Assembly: GCA_015056575.1 (NCBI GenBank) | Contig: SVGA01000008.1 | Span: forward strand, 102,412-166,411 | Length of the DNA stretch: 64,000 nucleotides | Direction: 5' to 3' | DNA from: Butyrivibrio sp. | GTDB lineage: Bacteria; Bacillota; Clostridia; Lachnospirales; Lachnospiraceae | Shown: one piece after another, positions 27,458-37,527 of the stretch | Layout of the letters: each line of letters begins with the position of its first letter | How positions within the stretch are numbered: position 1 is the first letter of the stretch | Made by a program: the position numbers and the translations under genes | Notes under the pieces: model-generated | Database searches by the model: none | What the model saw: only the letters and a program-made list of their open reading frames with translations | What the model was told of the DNA's origin: nothing

Positions 27458-28780
27458 ATGGCAACTAATAAAAAAGCTAACTGGTATGAGCTGGATAATG
27501 CAGCTAAAATAGTCCCTTCCACCGCAAGGGGAGCCAATACCAGAGTGTTCAGGCTGTGCTGCGAGCTCAAGGAGGAGGTGGATTGTGAAATCCTTCAGGA
27601 GGCGCTGGACCATACCATTGAGGAATTCCCTTTCTTCAACTGCGTGCTCCACAGAGGCATATTCTGGTACTATCTGGAAGACAGTAATTTATGGCCCGTG
27701 GTGGAAGAGGAGAATACTCCGGCCTGCCTTCCTCTTTATATTCCCGGGAAAAAGAATCTGCTGTACCGGGTAAACTATTTTGGACGAAGGATAAATCTTG
27801 AGATGTTCCACGTGCTGGCAGACGGCACCGGTGCCTTTATGTTTTTTAAGAGCATCATTATAAGATACCTTCAGATCAAGCATGATCTGAGCGAAGATAT
27901 AAAGCCCATAGACGAGTTCTCGGTGGAGGAGAAGAACGTTGATGCCTTCAGTGACAATTACAGCAGGCAGAGGGGGCTTAAGCAGCTCAATGAAATGAAG
28001 TCTCAAAGGGCTTATCAGGTTACGGGAGAGGTGGATGATAACCTGCTTCCCCATCTCCTTGAGGCCACGGTATCAAGTCAGAAGTTTCTTGATCTTGCTC
28101 ATCAGTATGATACAACTGTGGGAGTTTTGTGTGTTGCCCTGTATATCAAGGCTGTGATCCAGGGCATGAACCGGGGACAGAAAAAGCGCCACATCGTGGT
28201 ATCTGTTCCTGTTAACCTGCGACAGTTCTTTTCCAGCGGAACCGCAAGGAATTTCTTTGGGGTCATCAATATCGACTATGACCCGGAGGACTATGATGGT
28301 GACTTAAAGAGCATTATAGAGCCGGTGGATATGGACTTTAAGGACAAGCTGGCTGAGGACAACATCGAGAAGACAATGAATTCCTATTCGGCACTGGAAC
28401 ACAATTTTGCCATTAAGATGGTTCCCCTGCCCATTAAGGACTTTGTCATCGGAAGGTTTGACAGAGCGGCAAAGAGGGGAGTCACAACCTCCATGTCGAA
28501 TCTTGGAAGGATCAAGATGCCCGCAGAGGTTGAAGAGTATATCGACAGATTCAGTGCTTTTATGACCGCATCTTCGCAGCAGGTGTGCGTATGCTCCTTC
28601 AAAGACAAGATGACTTTCGGTGAGGTGTCGCCCTTTAAGACCCACAAGACCATGCTCAACTTTATAAGGTGCCTTACAGAGGCCGGTATAGAGGTTGAAC
28701 TGGGAACAAACGATTATGATGCAGAGGTTCACAAAGATGCAGATCTGTCCAAAGTGCAAAGTAAAAATAAGAGGAAATAA
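27458..28780 (+). CDS. Condensation-fold acyltransferase (alcohol acetyltransferase / WS-DGAT-like)
   Basis: The 440-residue protein has the chloramphenicol-acetyltransferase/condensation fold, shown by the catalytic motif HxxxDG at residues 118-123 (HVLADG) and a second-half DFVIGRF..TSMSNLG region typical of this superfamily. Related proteins move acyl groups from CoA to alcohols, sugars or lipids. The acceptor here is unknown. There is no signal peptide or membrane segment, so it works in the cytoplasm or at the membrane surface. It lies 30 bases after the GH120 gene, and the next gene begins within its 3' end, so the four genes are likely co-translated. Confidence 0.78.
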   Translation: MATNKKANWYELDNAAKIVPSTARGANTRVFRLCCELKEEVDCEILQEALDHTIEEFPFFNCVLHRGIFWYYLEDSNLWPVVEEENTPACLPLYIPGKKNLLYRVNYFGRRINLEMFHVLADGTGAFMFFKSIIIRYLQIKHDLSEDIKPIDEFSVEEKNVDAFSDNYSRQRGLKQLNEMKSQRAYQVTGEVDDNLLPHLLEATVSSQKFLDLAHQYDTTVGVLCVALYIKAVIQGMNRGQKKRHIVVSVPVNLRQFFSSGTARNFFGVINIDYDPEDYDGDLKSIIEPVDMDFKDKLAEDNIEKTMNSYSALEHNFAIKMVPLPIKDFVIGRFDRAAKRGVTTSMSNLGRIKMPAEVEEYIDRFSAFMTASSQQVCVCSFKDKMTFGEVSPFKTHKTMLNFIRCLTEAGIEVELGTNDYDAEVHKDADLSKVQSKNKRK

Positions 28781-29402
28781 AGAGTGCTGCCCCCTTTGTC
28801 AGGGCAAGCTCAAGGAGACTGAAGGGGAGATCGGAGTCTCTTTTCCCATTATAAAGAAAAAACCCATAAGTAACATTACATTCCTGAAGGTGTGTACATT
28901 TATCCTGGTGGCATCGGAGATCATATTTACGGCTCTCAATATCATGACCCATGGGGAGCATTCCTTTATAGGTCCGGTGATGCTGGGACTGTTTGTAGCA
29001 TGGGTCACGGTTATAACCACCATGTATATGAGAAACAACCTTATCAAGGTGATCACCTGGGAAGTGGTGGTGGCCATTGTGGTGGATATCTATATCGATG
29101 TTCATACCGGATTTCACGGATGGAGCGTTGAGTGGATGGTGCCTTCGACCCTGGTGGCGCTGGCTATAGCCACTATTATAATCGCCGCGGCTCTTAAGCT
29201 CAGGCTCGATGAGTATATTCTTTACATAGTGTTTGATCTTGTGATGGCTCTTTTGCAGATAATCTTCATTAAGAACGGAATGAATAACTTCCCCTGGCCG
29301 GCGGCTGTAAGCATAGTGGCTTACCTTATCCTGGTTTCGGCAATGGTGATCTTCAGATTCCGTGATCTTCGAAATGCTTCAGAGAAAATGTTTAACATGT
29401 GA
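28737..29402 (+). CDS. Zinc-ribbon / six-TM membrane protein (DUF6320-like)
   Basis: The N terminus carries two CxxC-type pairs (CPKCKVKIRGNKECCPLC), which is a zinc ribbon, followed by about six hydrophobic segments filling residues 45-215. This matches the DUF6320 family of unknown function. I choose the ATG at 28737 (221 residues), which has AGAGG 9 bases upstream and puts the cysteines at the N terminus. The start is 44 bases inside the acyltransferase gene. Its steady pairing with that acyltransferase type and a following hydrolase suggests a membrane partner in surface acylation or deacylation, by inference. Confidence 0.72.
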   Translation: MQICPKCKVKIRGNKECCPLCQGKLKETEGEIGVSFPIIKKKPISNITFLKVCTFILVASEIIFTALNIMTHGEHSFIGPVMLGLFVAWVTVITTMYMRNNLIKVITWEVVVAIVVDIYIDVHTGFHGWSVEWMVPSTLVALAIATIIIAAALKLRLDEYILYIVFDLVMALLQIIFIKNGMNNFPWPAAVSIVAYLILVSAMVIFRFRDLRNASEKMFNM

Positions 29403-29415
29403 CCTGACTTAGAAT

Positions 29416-30600
29416 ATGAACATAAAAAACAGACTTAACAGAAAAAATCTAAAAAGCGGGATCGTTTTTGCTTCAAGGGCGGGAGATTATGTGGAAAACC
29501 GCATTGGAAAAGCGATAGAGAATTCCAGGTTTAAGGCAGAGGATCTTCCGGAAAAACCCGAAGAGATGACCTGGTACAGAGTTCCCCTTGAGAGGGGGCT
29601 TTCCGGTGACGGGTCCGAATACTACATATATGTGAAACTGGCTGATCCGAAGAAGCTGTGTATCTTTTTCTCCGGGGGCGGAGTTGCGTGGAATGAATAT
29701 ACTGCGGCTCGTCCTGTCACCGGAGGCAAGGTTGCTTCGAAGCAGCCTAATTTTTATTGGAATAACCTGCGTCCCTTCACCCAGATCATGAATATTAATG
29801 TTGGGATCACCGACATAATCAGCGACAAAAATCCCTTTAAGGACTGGAGCTTTGTGGTGATCACCTACGCCACGGGAGATTTCCACGTGGGCAACAACGA
29901 CTATCCCTTCAAGACAGAAGATGGGGGAGAGGACGTTCTGCATTTTCACGGGTATGTGAATTTTCTCGAGAGTATGAAGGTGTCGAAGGCTCTTTTCCCT
30001 AATCCTGATACACTGCTGATCGCCGGAAATTCAGCCGGAGCCTTTGCAGTGCCTGCTCTTGCAGGGGAAGTGGTGGATGACTATTATCCAAAGGCCAGAA
30101 ATATAACGCTTTTTTCCGACAGCGGACAGCTTCTGTACAAGAACTGGAGGAAGACCGCCAAAAATATCTGGATGGCCAAGGAGAGCATCTGGAAGCCGAT
30201 ACATACGGATAATATAACCTATGACTGGTATAAGGATCTGTACGGGAAGCACGGCGAGAGGTTCAGATATCTGTATTCAAGTTCTGTAAGGGATTATCTC
30301 TTAAGCGCGTATTACAATGATATTGTAAACAAAAAATATGAGACGGATGCGGATGTCCGGGAAGAATATTATCAGCAGCTCAAGGTAATGGTAGACCAGT
30401 TAAAAGAGCTGACTCCGCATTTTGGAATGTTTATGAATGAGTGGAAGCTTCCTATTATCACCATGGGCGGAACTGTCCACACCAGTGTCAGAGAGCCACA
30501 TTTTGCGTTGTTCACCCAGAACGGGATATCAATGGCTGAATGGCTCAAAGACGCTGTTGAAGGCAAGGTCTACGATGTAGGTATGGATCTGATAAGATGA
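29416..30600 (+). CDS. Pectin acetylesterase-like alpha/beta hydrolase
   Basis: This 394-residue serine hydrolase is of the pectin acetylesterase/Notum type (PAE family). The oxyanion region FFSGGGVAWN (about 84-93), nucleophile motif GNSAGA (Ser206), a likely acid in FSDSG (about 234-236) and a histidine in GGTVHTS (His355) form the expected set. There is no signal peptide or lipobox, so unlike plant or secreted pectin esterases it should be intracellular, acting on imported acetylated oligosaccharides or another ester. It is the last gene of the GH120-acyltransferase-DUF6320 operon, 13 bases after the previous stop. Confidence 0.78.
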   Translation: MNIKNRLNRKNLKSGIVFASRAGDYVENRIGKAIENSRFKAEDLPEKPEEMTWYRVPLERGLSGDGSEYYIYVKLADPKKLCIFFSGGGVAWNEYTAARPVTGGKVASKQPNFYWNNLRPFTQIMNINVGITDIISDKNPFKDWSFVVITYATGDFHVGNNDYPFKTEDGGEDVLHFHGYVNFLESMKVSKALFPNPDTLLIAGNSAGAFAVPALAGEVVDDYYPKARNITLFSDSGQLLYKNWRKTAKNIWMAKESIWKPIHTDNITYDWYKDLYGKHGERFRYLYSSSVRDYLLSAYYNDIVNKKYETDADVREEYYQQLKVMVDQLKELTPHFGMFMNEWKLPIITMGGTVHTSVREPHFALFTQNGISMAEWLKDAVEGKVYDVGMDLIR

Positions 30601-30602
30601 TA

Positions 30603-30773
30603 TCAGTCCAGGAAGCACTGTTCTATCTTGGCTTCGTACTCTTCTCTAAGATAATCGGGAATATCGTATTCATCCAGAGCTTCTGATACTGACCAGTGCT
30701 CGTTGATCATTGATCTTAAGATGTTGCGGATAACACGGGAATCCAGAGCTTTGACAGTAGCAATATTTGTCAT
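30603..30773 (-). CDS. Small protein of unknown function (56 aa)
   Basis: I do not recognise this 56-residue protein. It is soluble, acidic and probably helical, with a repeated L/I spacing (RVIRNILRSMINEHWSVSEAL) that hints at a helix-turn-helix-like or adaptor fold. GAGGAGGGG lies 6 bases before the ATG at 30773, which is better supported than the track start at 30800. Its stop lies 2 bases from the stop of the convergent esterase gene. Confidence 0.65.
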   Translation of the reverse strand: MTNIATVKALDSRVIRNILRSMINEHWSVSEALDEYDIPDYLREEYEAKIEQCFLD

Positions 30774-30813
30774 AACAAACCCCTCCTCACTAAATAACAT
30801 ACACGGTTTTAAC

Positions 30814-30827
30814 TACAATATATTGTA
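30814..30827. promoter_or_regulatory. 14-bp palindrome upstream of the 56-aa gene
   Basis: TACAATATATTGTA is perfectly symmetric and contains TACAAT on the minus strand, with TTGTAT 16 bases before it. It may combine a -10 element with an operator. AT-rich palindromes can also arise by chance. Confidence 0.35.
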
Positions 30828-30911
30828 TTATAAATTTTTTTACATACAAGTATTGACATTTTGTTAGTTCTGTAAGTTGTTGATAAAAAGTATCACTGAG
30901 GATAAAAAATT

Positions 30912-32069
30912 ATGGAAATCACAGTGGTGGCGCTGATCTTATCCATAGCAGGTCTTATTACCTCCCTTCTTTTCGTGGGAGGAGCGGTTTCTTTGGGTTC
31001 TTTGGTGCTTGCAGTGCGCCTTTTCCTAAAGGAGAAATCCATAAAGACAGTAAGGCCCCTGGCAATATCGGTGGTGGGAGTGATACTTCCCATCATTATG
31101 TATGTGAATACCTACGGCTTTCATATACCGGATAGTGACAGAGGTGTCACATTGATCAAACGGGTCATAACCACAAATTACAGGCAATTGGGGCTTATTA
31201 AGGAAGAACCTGAGGGCGCTGCGGCTGAAGTGGGTGACCTTGAAAGTCAATCGGTTAGTGATGGCTCTTTTGCCGGAAATATGGAAGGCGAAGAGATGGT
31301 CTATGTGTCAAATTCCGGAAATGCACTTAAAGAAGAGGAACCGGGACCTGACTATGTAGATGCTGTTGTGGGTGACGGGCTTGAAGAAAATTACGAGGAG
31401 AGCGATACCATCTTTGAAAGTCTTGACAGTATCGATCCAAAAGAGAAGCTTAAAGGCGGTGTCGTGAGCGTTGCCCCCTCGGATGATGATATGCCCTCCT
31501 ACGGGGGAATGCCGCTTGGCGTGTCGCTGATAGCCCAGTACTTCCGCGAGGACGATCACAACTGCAATCCCGTGCTGGTTCTTAGAAACGAAACCGGGGA
31601 TACCTACAGATTTGAGTGCAGGTTTACCGCAAGGGATGCGGAGGGGAATGAAATGGCCTTCTTTGACAAGACGGTGGAGTGCGTACAAAACGGAAGAACT
31701 TTTGTGTTTGAAGGAAGGTTTGACAAGAATGAACTTGAGGGCGGCATCCCTGATTCTTATGAGTTTCTGATCTCAAAACGTGACCCTTATGAGGAAGATA
31801 TGGCGGAGGACGTTAAGGTTTACACCAGAGTTGTGGACAACAGCGCAATACTGACTGCGGATAACTTAAGTGACAAAAAGGTAAAAGTGGACGCCTATGT
31901 TCTTTTCTTCGACGGAAAAGAACTGGTTGACTGTATGTGGATGATACCTCAGAATACAGATGAGGTATGCCTTGATCCCGGGACCATGGCTTCGATAAGG
32001 GGAGATGCCTACTACAGGTTCGACAGGGTGGAGACATTTTATACAGCGTATGAAGCGGTGGGGGAGTGA
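30912..32069 (+). CDS. Membrane-anchored protein of unknown function (385 aa)
   Basis: I do not recognise this protein. Two hydrophobic segments (about residues 4-40 and 47-67) are followed by a long acidic, extracytoplasmic-looking region. From about residue 190 a compact beta-rich part appears (YGGMPLGVSLIAQYFREDDHNCNPVLVLRN, then IYMEF-like strands), which could be one or two Ig-like domains. There is no lipobox or sortase motif. A strong terminator follows, so it is a single-gene unit next to the giant surface protein and may share its cell-envelope context. Confidence 0.7.
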   Translation: MEITVVALILSIAGLITSLLFVGGAVSLGSLVLAVRLFLKEKSIKTVRPLAISVVGVILPIIMYVNTYGFHIPDSDRGVTLIKRVITTNYRQLGLIKEEPEGAAAEVGDLESQSVSDGSFAGNMEGEEMVYVSNSGNALKEEEPGPDYVDAVVGDGLEENYEESDTIFESLDSIDPKEKLKGGVVSVAPSDDDMPSYGGMPLGVSLIAQYFREDDHNCNPVLVLRNETGDTYRFECRFTARDAEGNEMAFFDKTVECVQNGRTFVFEGRFDKNELEGGIPDSYEFLISKRDPYEEDMAEDVKVYTRVVDNSAILTADNLSDKKVKVDAYVLFFDGKELVDCMWMIPQNTDEVCLDPGTMASIRGDAYYRFDRVETFYTAYEAVGE

Positions 32070-32103
32070 GGGATTTGATTCAAATCTATAGTGAACAAGT
32101 AAT

Positions 32104-32134
32104 AAAAAGGAGCTGTCGCAACAGCTCTTTTTTT
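32104..32134 (+). terminator. Rho-independent terminator after the 385-aa gene
   Basis: GAGCTGT / ACAGCTC with a CGCA tetraloop is extended by A-T pairs and followed by seven T. Confidence 0.9.
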
Positions 32135-32218
32135 ACGGTATAGTGTATATTATAATAGTCATAATTCCGTTCATAATTTGTTGTAGAAGGTGTTTCCAAG
32201 AACGGGAAAGGGGGATAA

Positions 32219-35200
32219 ATGAATAAGATGAAATGGAACAAACTGTTGGCACTGTGCCTGAGTATATCCATGATTGCCGGAATGCTTTCGACACCGGTCA
32301 CTTCCTTTGCTGTCAGTGACGATGTACAGCTTGTTGACTCGGCGCAGGCAGAGGTTTCTGTGGAAACAGAGGTTGACGAGGATGCAGCTGTTGAAGAAGT
32401 TTCTTTTGATGCTGAATCAGAGTCGGAGGATGAGGAAAAAGAGACTTATACTTTCACTATAGGGACTGCTAAAATTGATGCTGGCCTTAGTGAAAACACC
32501 TCTGCTGAAGAGATTTCTACAAAGCTGGATGAACTATTTAAACCGGCGCTTGAGGTTAACGGTGTGATTTTCAGAAACGGAGGAACAGATGAAATTGGTT
32601 TCACCACCTCCTATAAATTCGTAATTATACCCAAGTCCGAGGATATTACAGAGGATGATGGGGAATATCTTAAGACTCTTGTTCTTCCTGCAAACAATGA
32701 GGAATATAAGCTTATTGAGGACGATGAGTTTTCAAAGATCCCTGCAGGATCAAGAGTTCTTGTTTATACCAGAGCTCTTACCACTATGGGAAAAGAGTTT
32801 TTCACAGCAAATATAGCATATGTTTCAGAGCCTGAAGTTGTAGAGGAGGAGGCTATGCCGGAGGCTCCAACTGAAGAGCTTTCATCTGATGATGAAGAAG
32901 CTCTTATTTCTGATGCAGAAGATGCAACTGTGGAGTCATCTGAGAGCGATTCAGAGAAAGAGGATGTTGAAGAGAATGGTGAAAACGAAGATATTCCTGA
33001 AGACTCACTTGAAGAAGAGAGTACTCCGGAAGATTCTTTTGAAGACGAGGAGATTTCTGAAGAAGCTATAGATGATGAGGAGCTTGTTGGTGCATTGCCT
33101 GATACCAATGGGTTATTTAATATTGGTTTCTTTGGAAATCTGTTATCATTCAATACACCTTCATATGCAAAAGACCATCTGGTGGAAGTGTATCTGACGG
33201 AAATCAAAGATAATAAGCCAACGAAGAATACCTGGAAAATAGGAGAAAGAACTCTGCTTGATCCATCGGATTATGAAGATAAGGAGAATCCGACTAGGTC
33301 ATTCCTGCTTGCAAATAGTCTGGAGATTGTCAGGGGGACAATTCCTGCCGGCACTTATCGTGTTATTGCAAAATACCATCTAAATGATAGTAATCCGGCA
33401 GAGATATCAAAAGAAACTTCAGTTGATGATATCTACACTCTTAATGTAATCTCTGCCCCTGAAGTAGATGTTTGGCCAGCTGCATCTGCCTCATCCAAAG
33501 GAAAAATAGTTATTACAAAAGACAATATACATTCATATTACAGCAGCGGGACAGTGGTAAAATATGGCGCAGCTTCCGGCAATTCATTAACAAAAGACTC
33601 ATTTGGGAATTTTTATCTGGATGTTATCCCGGGACACTACAGAGTTTCTCTGGATGCTCCGGCAACCAGCGACTTTGACGTTGTTTACTATGAGGCTTCT
33701 GAATGGGCTGATGTATATGTGCCGGTAGAGGAAACGCTTACCAGCCTTACGATTATGAAAAATGGCTACGAAACCACCGAATTCAATTCATATATCGGCT
33801 CAAAGGTTCAGCTTTCGATTAAGTGTAATCCCGAAAGCTTTGAGGATGATGCTTTTGAATGGACAAGTTCAGATCCGTCAGTTGCAGCAATTGACAAAAA
33901 TACTGGAGTTTTGACAGCTAAGAGTGCAGGTGACGCTACCATCACAGCTTATTTAATGTCTGATCATACATATTCACAGTCAGTAGTTTGTCATGTTTTA
34001 GAGACTCCGTTAGCTGCACCGTATAATCCTAAGGCATTCAAGGCTGACAGGACTAAAGTAACGACTAATGTTAATACAAATGAAAAAATAACAATTACAG
34101 GTGATGAAAAGCTCGGTGAAATCGGAGCATCCGTTCGCTTTGTATTTAGTCCGGGTGCCCTTATAAGTACCACGGATACAGGTTTTGATGATGGCAAATA
34201 TGTATTTGATGCCAGTGCCGCAAAGCCCGGTAGCTACACAGTCACTGCATATCTTGTTGGAAAAGACCCTAATCCTGTAAAAGAAAAGTCTGTAACCATC
34301 AATCTGAATGTCAATGGATTCAACAAAGAAAGCGCTTTGGCATTTACGAACGGAAAGAAAATAACCGGTTGGGTGAATGTTGATGCAGCAAGTGCCATAA
34401 CTTCGTATGGCAAGATTGATCTGAACGATGCCATTAATACATACTACATAGACCCTGCTACCAATACATTGGCTACTGATGTTCATCTTGTGGGTAAAAA
34501 ACTCTATCTCTTTAGATCAGGCGGAGAACTTTATAAAGATTCTACCAGAGTTAGCAAATATGCTTGCTCCGATTCCTTGTACATCGGATCAGATTACTGC
34601 GTGAACAGAGATGGTTCGATGTGTACCGGCTGGACTGTTCCGGATAACTACAATGATAAGGAATATTACTATTCTCCTGAGAATGGAGAAAAGGTAACAG
34701 GTTACTGGATCAAAAAAGGAAAAGGCTATACCTATGTAGGGGAAGATGGAATATCAGTTGGAGCAACTGACGGTATCAATACCGTCACTATTTTGGGCGA
34801 GGGTTACAAGTATTGCTTCAAGGGTGGAGTTGTCCAATCCGGTTTTGTATATGAAGATGAAACGGGAAAGCTTTTTGTGCCGGCATCTAAAGCATATAGA
34901 GCATACTACTGCGATCCTGCAGATGGCGGCAAAGTGCAGACAGGATTTTTCATGGTTAAAGGTAAGAAATACTATGCAACTCCTCAAGGAAAGATATTTA
35001 TCAATTGCCAGTTTGATACCACAGAGGGGTCTATCCCATATTTTGCCGATAAGACCGGAGCCATTGTCACAAACAAACTTGTGACTGACAGCTACAGAGC
35101 ACAGTATTATGCGGGGGCAGATGGGGTTCTGGCTAAAGATAAGACTGTGATCGTCAATGGCAAAGAGATATATTTTGGAAACAATCTACAGCCTCAGGCT

Positions 35201-37507
35201 CAGGAGGGAACTGATACAGGACTGAACTATATTATCTATCCCAAGGATGGCACAGTTATGCTGCTAAAACTATATTGCAAGAGTGCAAATCCTGCAAAAC
35301 CTTCAGAAGGATTGGTTTACTATGATACTTTACAATGCACGAATAAAGTAAAGAATTGTTGGATCTGTGCCGGGAGTATTAATAACAAAAAAGGATATAT
35401 TGATAAGAATGGCAGAAAAGTCACGGGATTCCGGAAGATTGACGGAAAGCTGTACTACTTTACCGACGAAGGTGTATATAACGCAAGTTTTACCGGAGTA
35501 CAGCAGATTGGCAGTAAATATGTTTATATAAATGATGATGGGACGGTTTGCAGTACCACGGGATTTAAGAAAACATCGGATTCCAAATTCATTTATATAA
35601 AAGATAAAAACGGTACATTGGCAACGGGTCTGACCACGATAGGAGGAAAGAAGTATGCTTTCTCAGAACAAGGAGAGCTAATGCTGCCTTTAGGCTCTTC
35701 GCATATGATCAGCTTATTGTTTTATTGTAATCGTACGGGTAGTCCCACTGATGAGAAGGATGCGAAGAACTTTTATATCGTGACCGGAAAGATACAGAAA
35801 CTGCCGGATTCAACAGGTGATGTCGTTGTCGGTAAAGATGGTACGCGTTATACCGGTATGTATTCTGAAGGCAGTAAGAAGTATTGCGTTAATTTTGGAG
35901 AGCTGGCTTCTGTAAATAATAAATATGTTATTATTGGCGGAAAAGCATACTATATAGGAAATGAAGGCTTTGCGGTAGGAGGCTGGCATAGGTGCACTAC
36001 CGGTCTGGATTATGATTCATATAAAAGCATGGATTTTGGCGAGGAGGGGCAGTATTTTTACTTTGATCCTAAAACTCTCAATCCTGTTTCTGGATGGAAG
36101 ACTGTTATTGCCCCGGCTACTGATGTAAACGGAAATATTCTGTGTGATGAAAATGTGGTAAGAACCAACAATACCTCTAAAAAACTGTATTTTAATGTAA
36201 ATGATGTACAGGGGCTTCAGAAAGGTGCACTGGTTCGAAACACAGACATTACTATAAAGGGCAAATTGTATCGTCTCGGAGCGGATGGCTCGATTAAAAC
36301 CGGTACAGAAGGTAAAACGTTTGCTGATGAGAGTTCTGTCGCAAAGGATGCCTATGTAAAGAAAGATGGTACCCTTGCTACAGGAAGAACAGCAGTAAAA
36401 ATAAATGGGCAGACCATTTATTACTACTATTCACCAAGAACTCATAAACTGGAGAGAAATGTTCTTAGAAAGACCGGAAGTAAATGGTATTACTACGGCC
36501 AGAATGGTAAGCAGACTACCGGAACGTTCATTGCAGACGCCATACATTCAAACTATAAAGCGGTAGCAGTATTTAACAAGGATGGCAGTATAAGTGGATT
36601 TGTCTATGAAACTCTGGGTGGAAAGGTCAAAAATGAAGTGATATCGTTAGATCCTTCAGGAGAAGAAGAATCAGATTTCTATGTTCTAGGTACCAATGCT
36701 CTTCCGGTTACAGGCTTATACTCAGTTCCGGATTATCTTCAGACAACTTTTGGCGGTTGCAGGAAACTGAACATTTACAGTGACGGTTATCTGGAATATG
36801 TAGAAGGCAGTGCAGGCATTATGAAGATGGAGAAAATAGGCCAGAAGTATTATCTTACAAAAAACGGCGCTATTTTAGTAAATCCTAATGATTCATATAG
36901 CCTGGATGAAATAGATTATAGTTCTCTTCCTGTATCTGATAGAGAAGAGATTGCTCGTCTTGCAGAACTTAGTAAGGGAACATTAAAGGATGCGATAACT
37001 GTCATGCCCAATAAAGATGGCTCTCTTGGAATGAGGGCTCTTAATTGGACAGCATATGGATATACTGTTTATACAAATCGCTATGGATTTGCATATGATA
37101 GCATAGCCCCGTTCTATAAAAAAGGCAGCACATGGTATATGTCCATTGATGCAGCATTTTTCGCACTCATGGCCGGAAATAGTTATTTTGACATCGGAAT
37201 GGAGGATACTGAAGGAGATAATGCGGTAATCAGAATGCATTTTGACAAAACATTTAAGATAACATCAATCACTTATGTGAAGGATGATATTGATACGGGA
37301 GTAGCAGCTAATGGTATCTATATTATTGAAGGCGCTGATCCTGATGGCGATGGAGAAGAGTCCGCTCCATATTATCTTGTGAATTTTAACAAAGGAAAGC
37401 TGGCAACCGGAAAGAAGTCAGTAATTTTATATTATGGAATGCTAAGTTTTATTGCAAACTTTGATTCTGAATTTGGCGTTGCAAATTATCCGAATATGGG
37501 ATCATAA
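32219..37507 (+). CDS. Giant secreted surface protein with Ig-like domain and aromatic cell-wall/glucan-binding-like repeats (1762 aa)
   Basis: A Sec signal peptide is clear (basic MNKMKWNK, hydrophobic core, TSFAVS near residue 30). An acidic serine/glutamate-rich stretch spans about 200-290. Residues about 505-593 form a bacterial Ig-like (Big_2) domain (WTSSDPSVAAIDKNTGVLTAKSAGDATITAYL). From about 720 to 1640 there are many irregular repeats of the type GxK-x-YYF-x-DG-x-x-x-TG, like the choline/glucan-binding family, which may hold the protein on the wall. There is no SLH domain, sortase motif or C-terminal membrane anchor. The gene is visibly more A/T-rich than its neighbours. Its ligand and function are unknown. 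Confidence 0.82.
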   Translation: MNKMKWNKLLALCLSISMIAGMLSTPVTSFAVSDDVQLVDSAQAEVSVETEVDEDAAVEEVSFDAESESEDEEKETYTFTIGTAKIDAGLSENTSAEEISTKLDELFKPALEVNGVIFRNGGTDEIGFTTSYKFVIIPKSEDITEDDGEYLKTLVLPANNEEYKLIEDDEFSKIPAGSRVLVYTRALTTMGKEFFTANIAYVSEPEVVEEEAMPEAPTEELSSDDEEALISDAEDATVESSESDSEKEDVEENGENEDIPEDSLEEESTPEDSFEDEEISEEAIDDEELVGALPDTNGLFNIGFFGNLLSFNTPSYAKDHLVEVYLTEIKDNKPTKNTWKIGERTLLDPSDYEDKENPTRSFLLANSLEIVRGTIPAGTYRVIAKYHLNDSNPAEISKETSVDDIYTLNVISAPEVDVWPAASASSKGKIVITKDNIHSYYSSGTVVKYGAASGNSLTKDSFGNFYLDVIPGHYRVSLDAPATSDFDVVYYEASEWADVYVPVEETLTSLTIMKNGYETTEFNSYIGSKVQLSIKCNPESFEDDAFEWTSSDPSVAAIDKNTGVLTAKSAGDATITAYLMSDHTYSQSVVCHVLETPLAAPYNPKAFKADRTKVTTNVNTNEKITITGDEKLGEIGASVRFVFSPGALISTTDTGFDDGKYVFDASAAKPGSYTVTAYLVGKDPNPVKEKSVTINLNVNGFNKESALAFTNGKKITGWVNVDAASAITSYGKIDLNDAINTYYIDPATNTLATDVHLVGKKLYLFRSGGELYKDSTRVSKYACSDSLYIGSDYCVNRDGSMCTGWTVPDNYNDKEYYYSPENGEKVTGYWIKKGKGYTYVGEDGISVGATDGINTVTILGEGYKYCFKGGVVQSGFVYEDETGKLFVPASKAYRAYYCDPADGGKVQTGFFMVKGKKYYATPQGKIFINCQFDTTEGSIPYFADKTGAIVTNKLVTDSYRAQYYAGADGVLAKDKTVIVNGKEIYFGNNLQPQAQEGTDTGLNYIIYPKDGTVMLLKLYCKSANPAKPSEGLVYYDTLQCTNKVKNCWICAGSINNKKGYIDKNGRKVTGFRKIDGKLYYFTDEGVYNASFTGVQQIGSKYVYINDDGTVCSTTGFKKTSDSKFIYIKDKNGTLATGLTTIGGKKYAFSEQGELMLPLGSSHMISLLFYCNRTGSPTDEKDAKNFYIVTGKIQKLPDSTGDVVVGKDGTRYTGMYSEGSKKYCVNFGELASVNNKYVIIGGKAYYIGNEGFAVGGWHRCTTGLDYDSYKSMDFGEEGQYFYFDPKTLNPVSGWKTVIAPATDVNGNILCDENVVRTNNTSKKLYFNVNDVQGLQKGALVRNTDITIKGKLYRLGADGSIKTGTEGKTFADESSVAKDAYVKKDGTLATGRTAVKINGQTIYYYYSPRTHKLERNVLRKTGSKWYYYGQNGKQTTGTFIADAIHSNYKAVAVFNKDGSISGFVYETLGGKVKNEVISLDPSGEEESDFYVLGTNALPVTGLYSVPDYLQTTFGGCRKLNIYSDGYLEYVEGSAGIMKMEKIGQKYYLTKNGAILVNPNDSYSLDEIDYSSLPVSDREEIARLAELSKGTLKDAITVMPNKDGSLGMRALNWTAYGYTVYTNRYGFAYDSIAPFYKKGSTWYMSIDAAFFALMAGNSYFDIGMEDTEGDNAVIRMHFDKTFKITSITYVKDDIDTGVAANGIYIIEGADPDGDGEESAPYYLVNFNKGKLATGKKSVILYYGMLSFIANFDSEFGVANYPNMGS

Positions 37508-37527
37508 TACTGAAGCATAGATATAAA

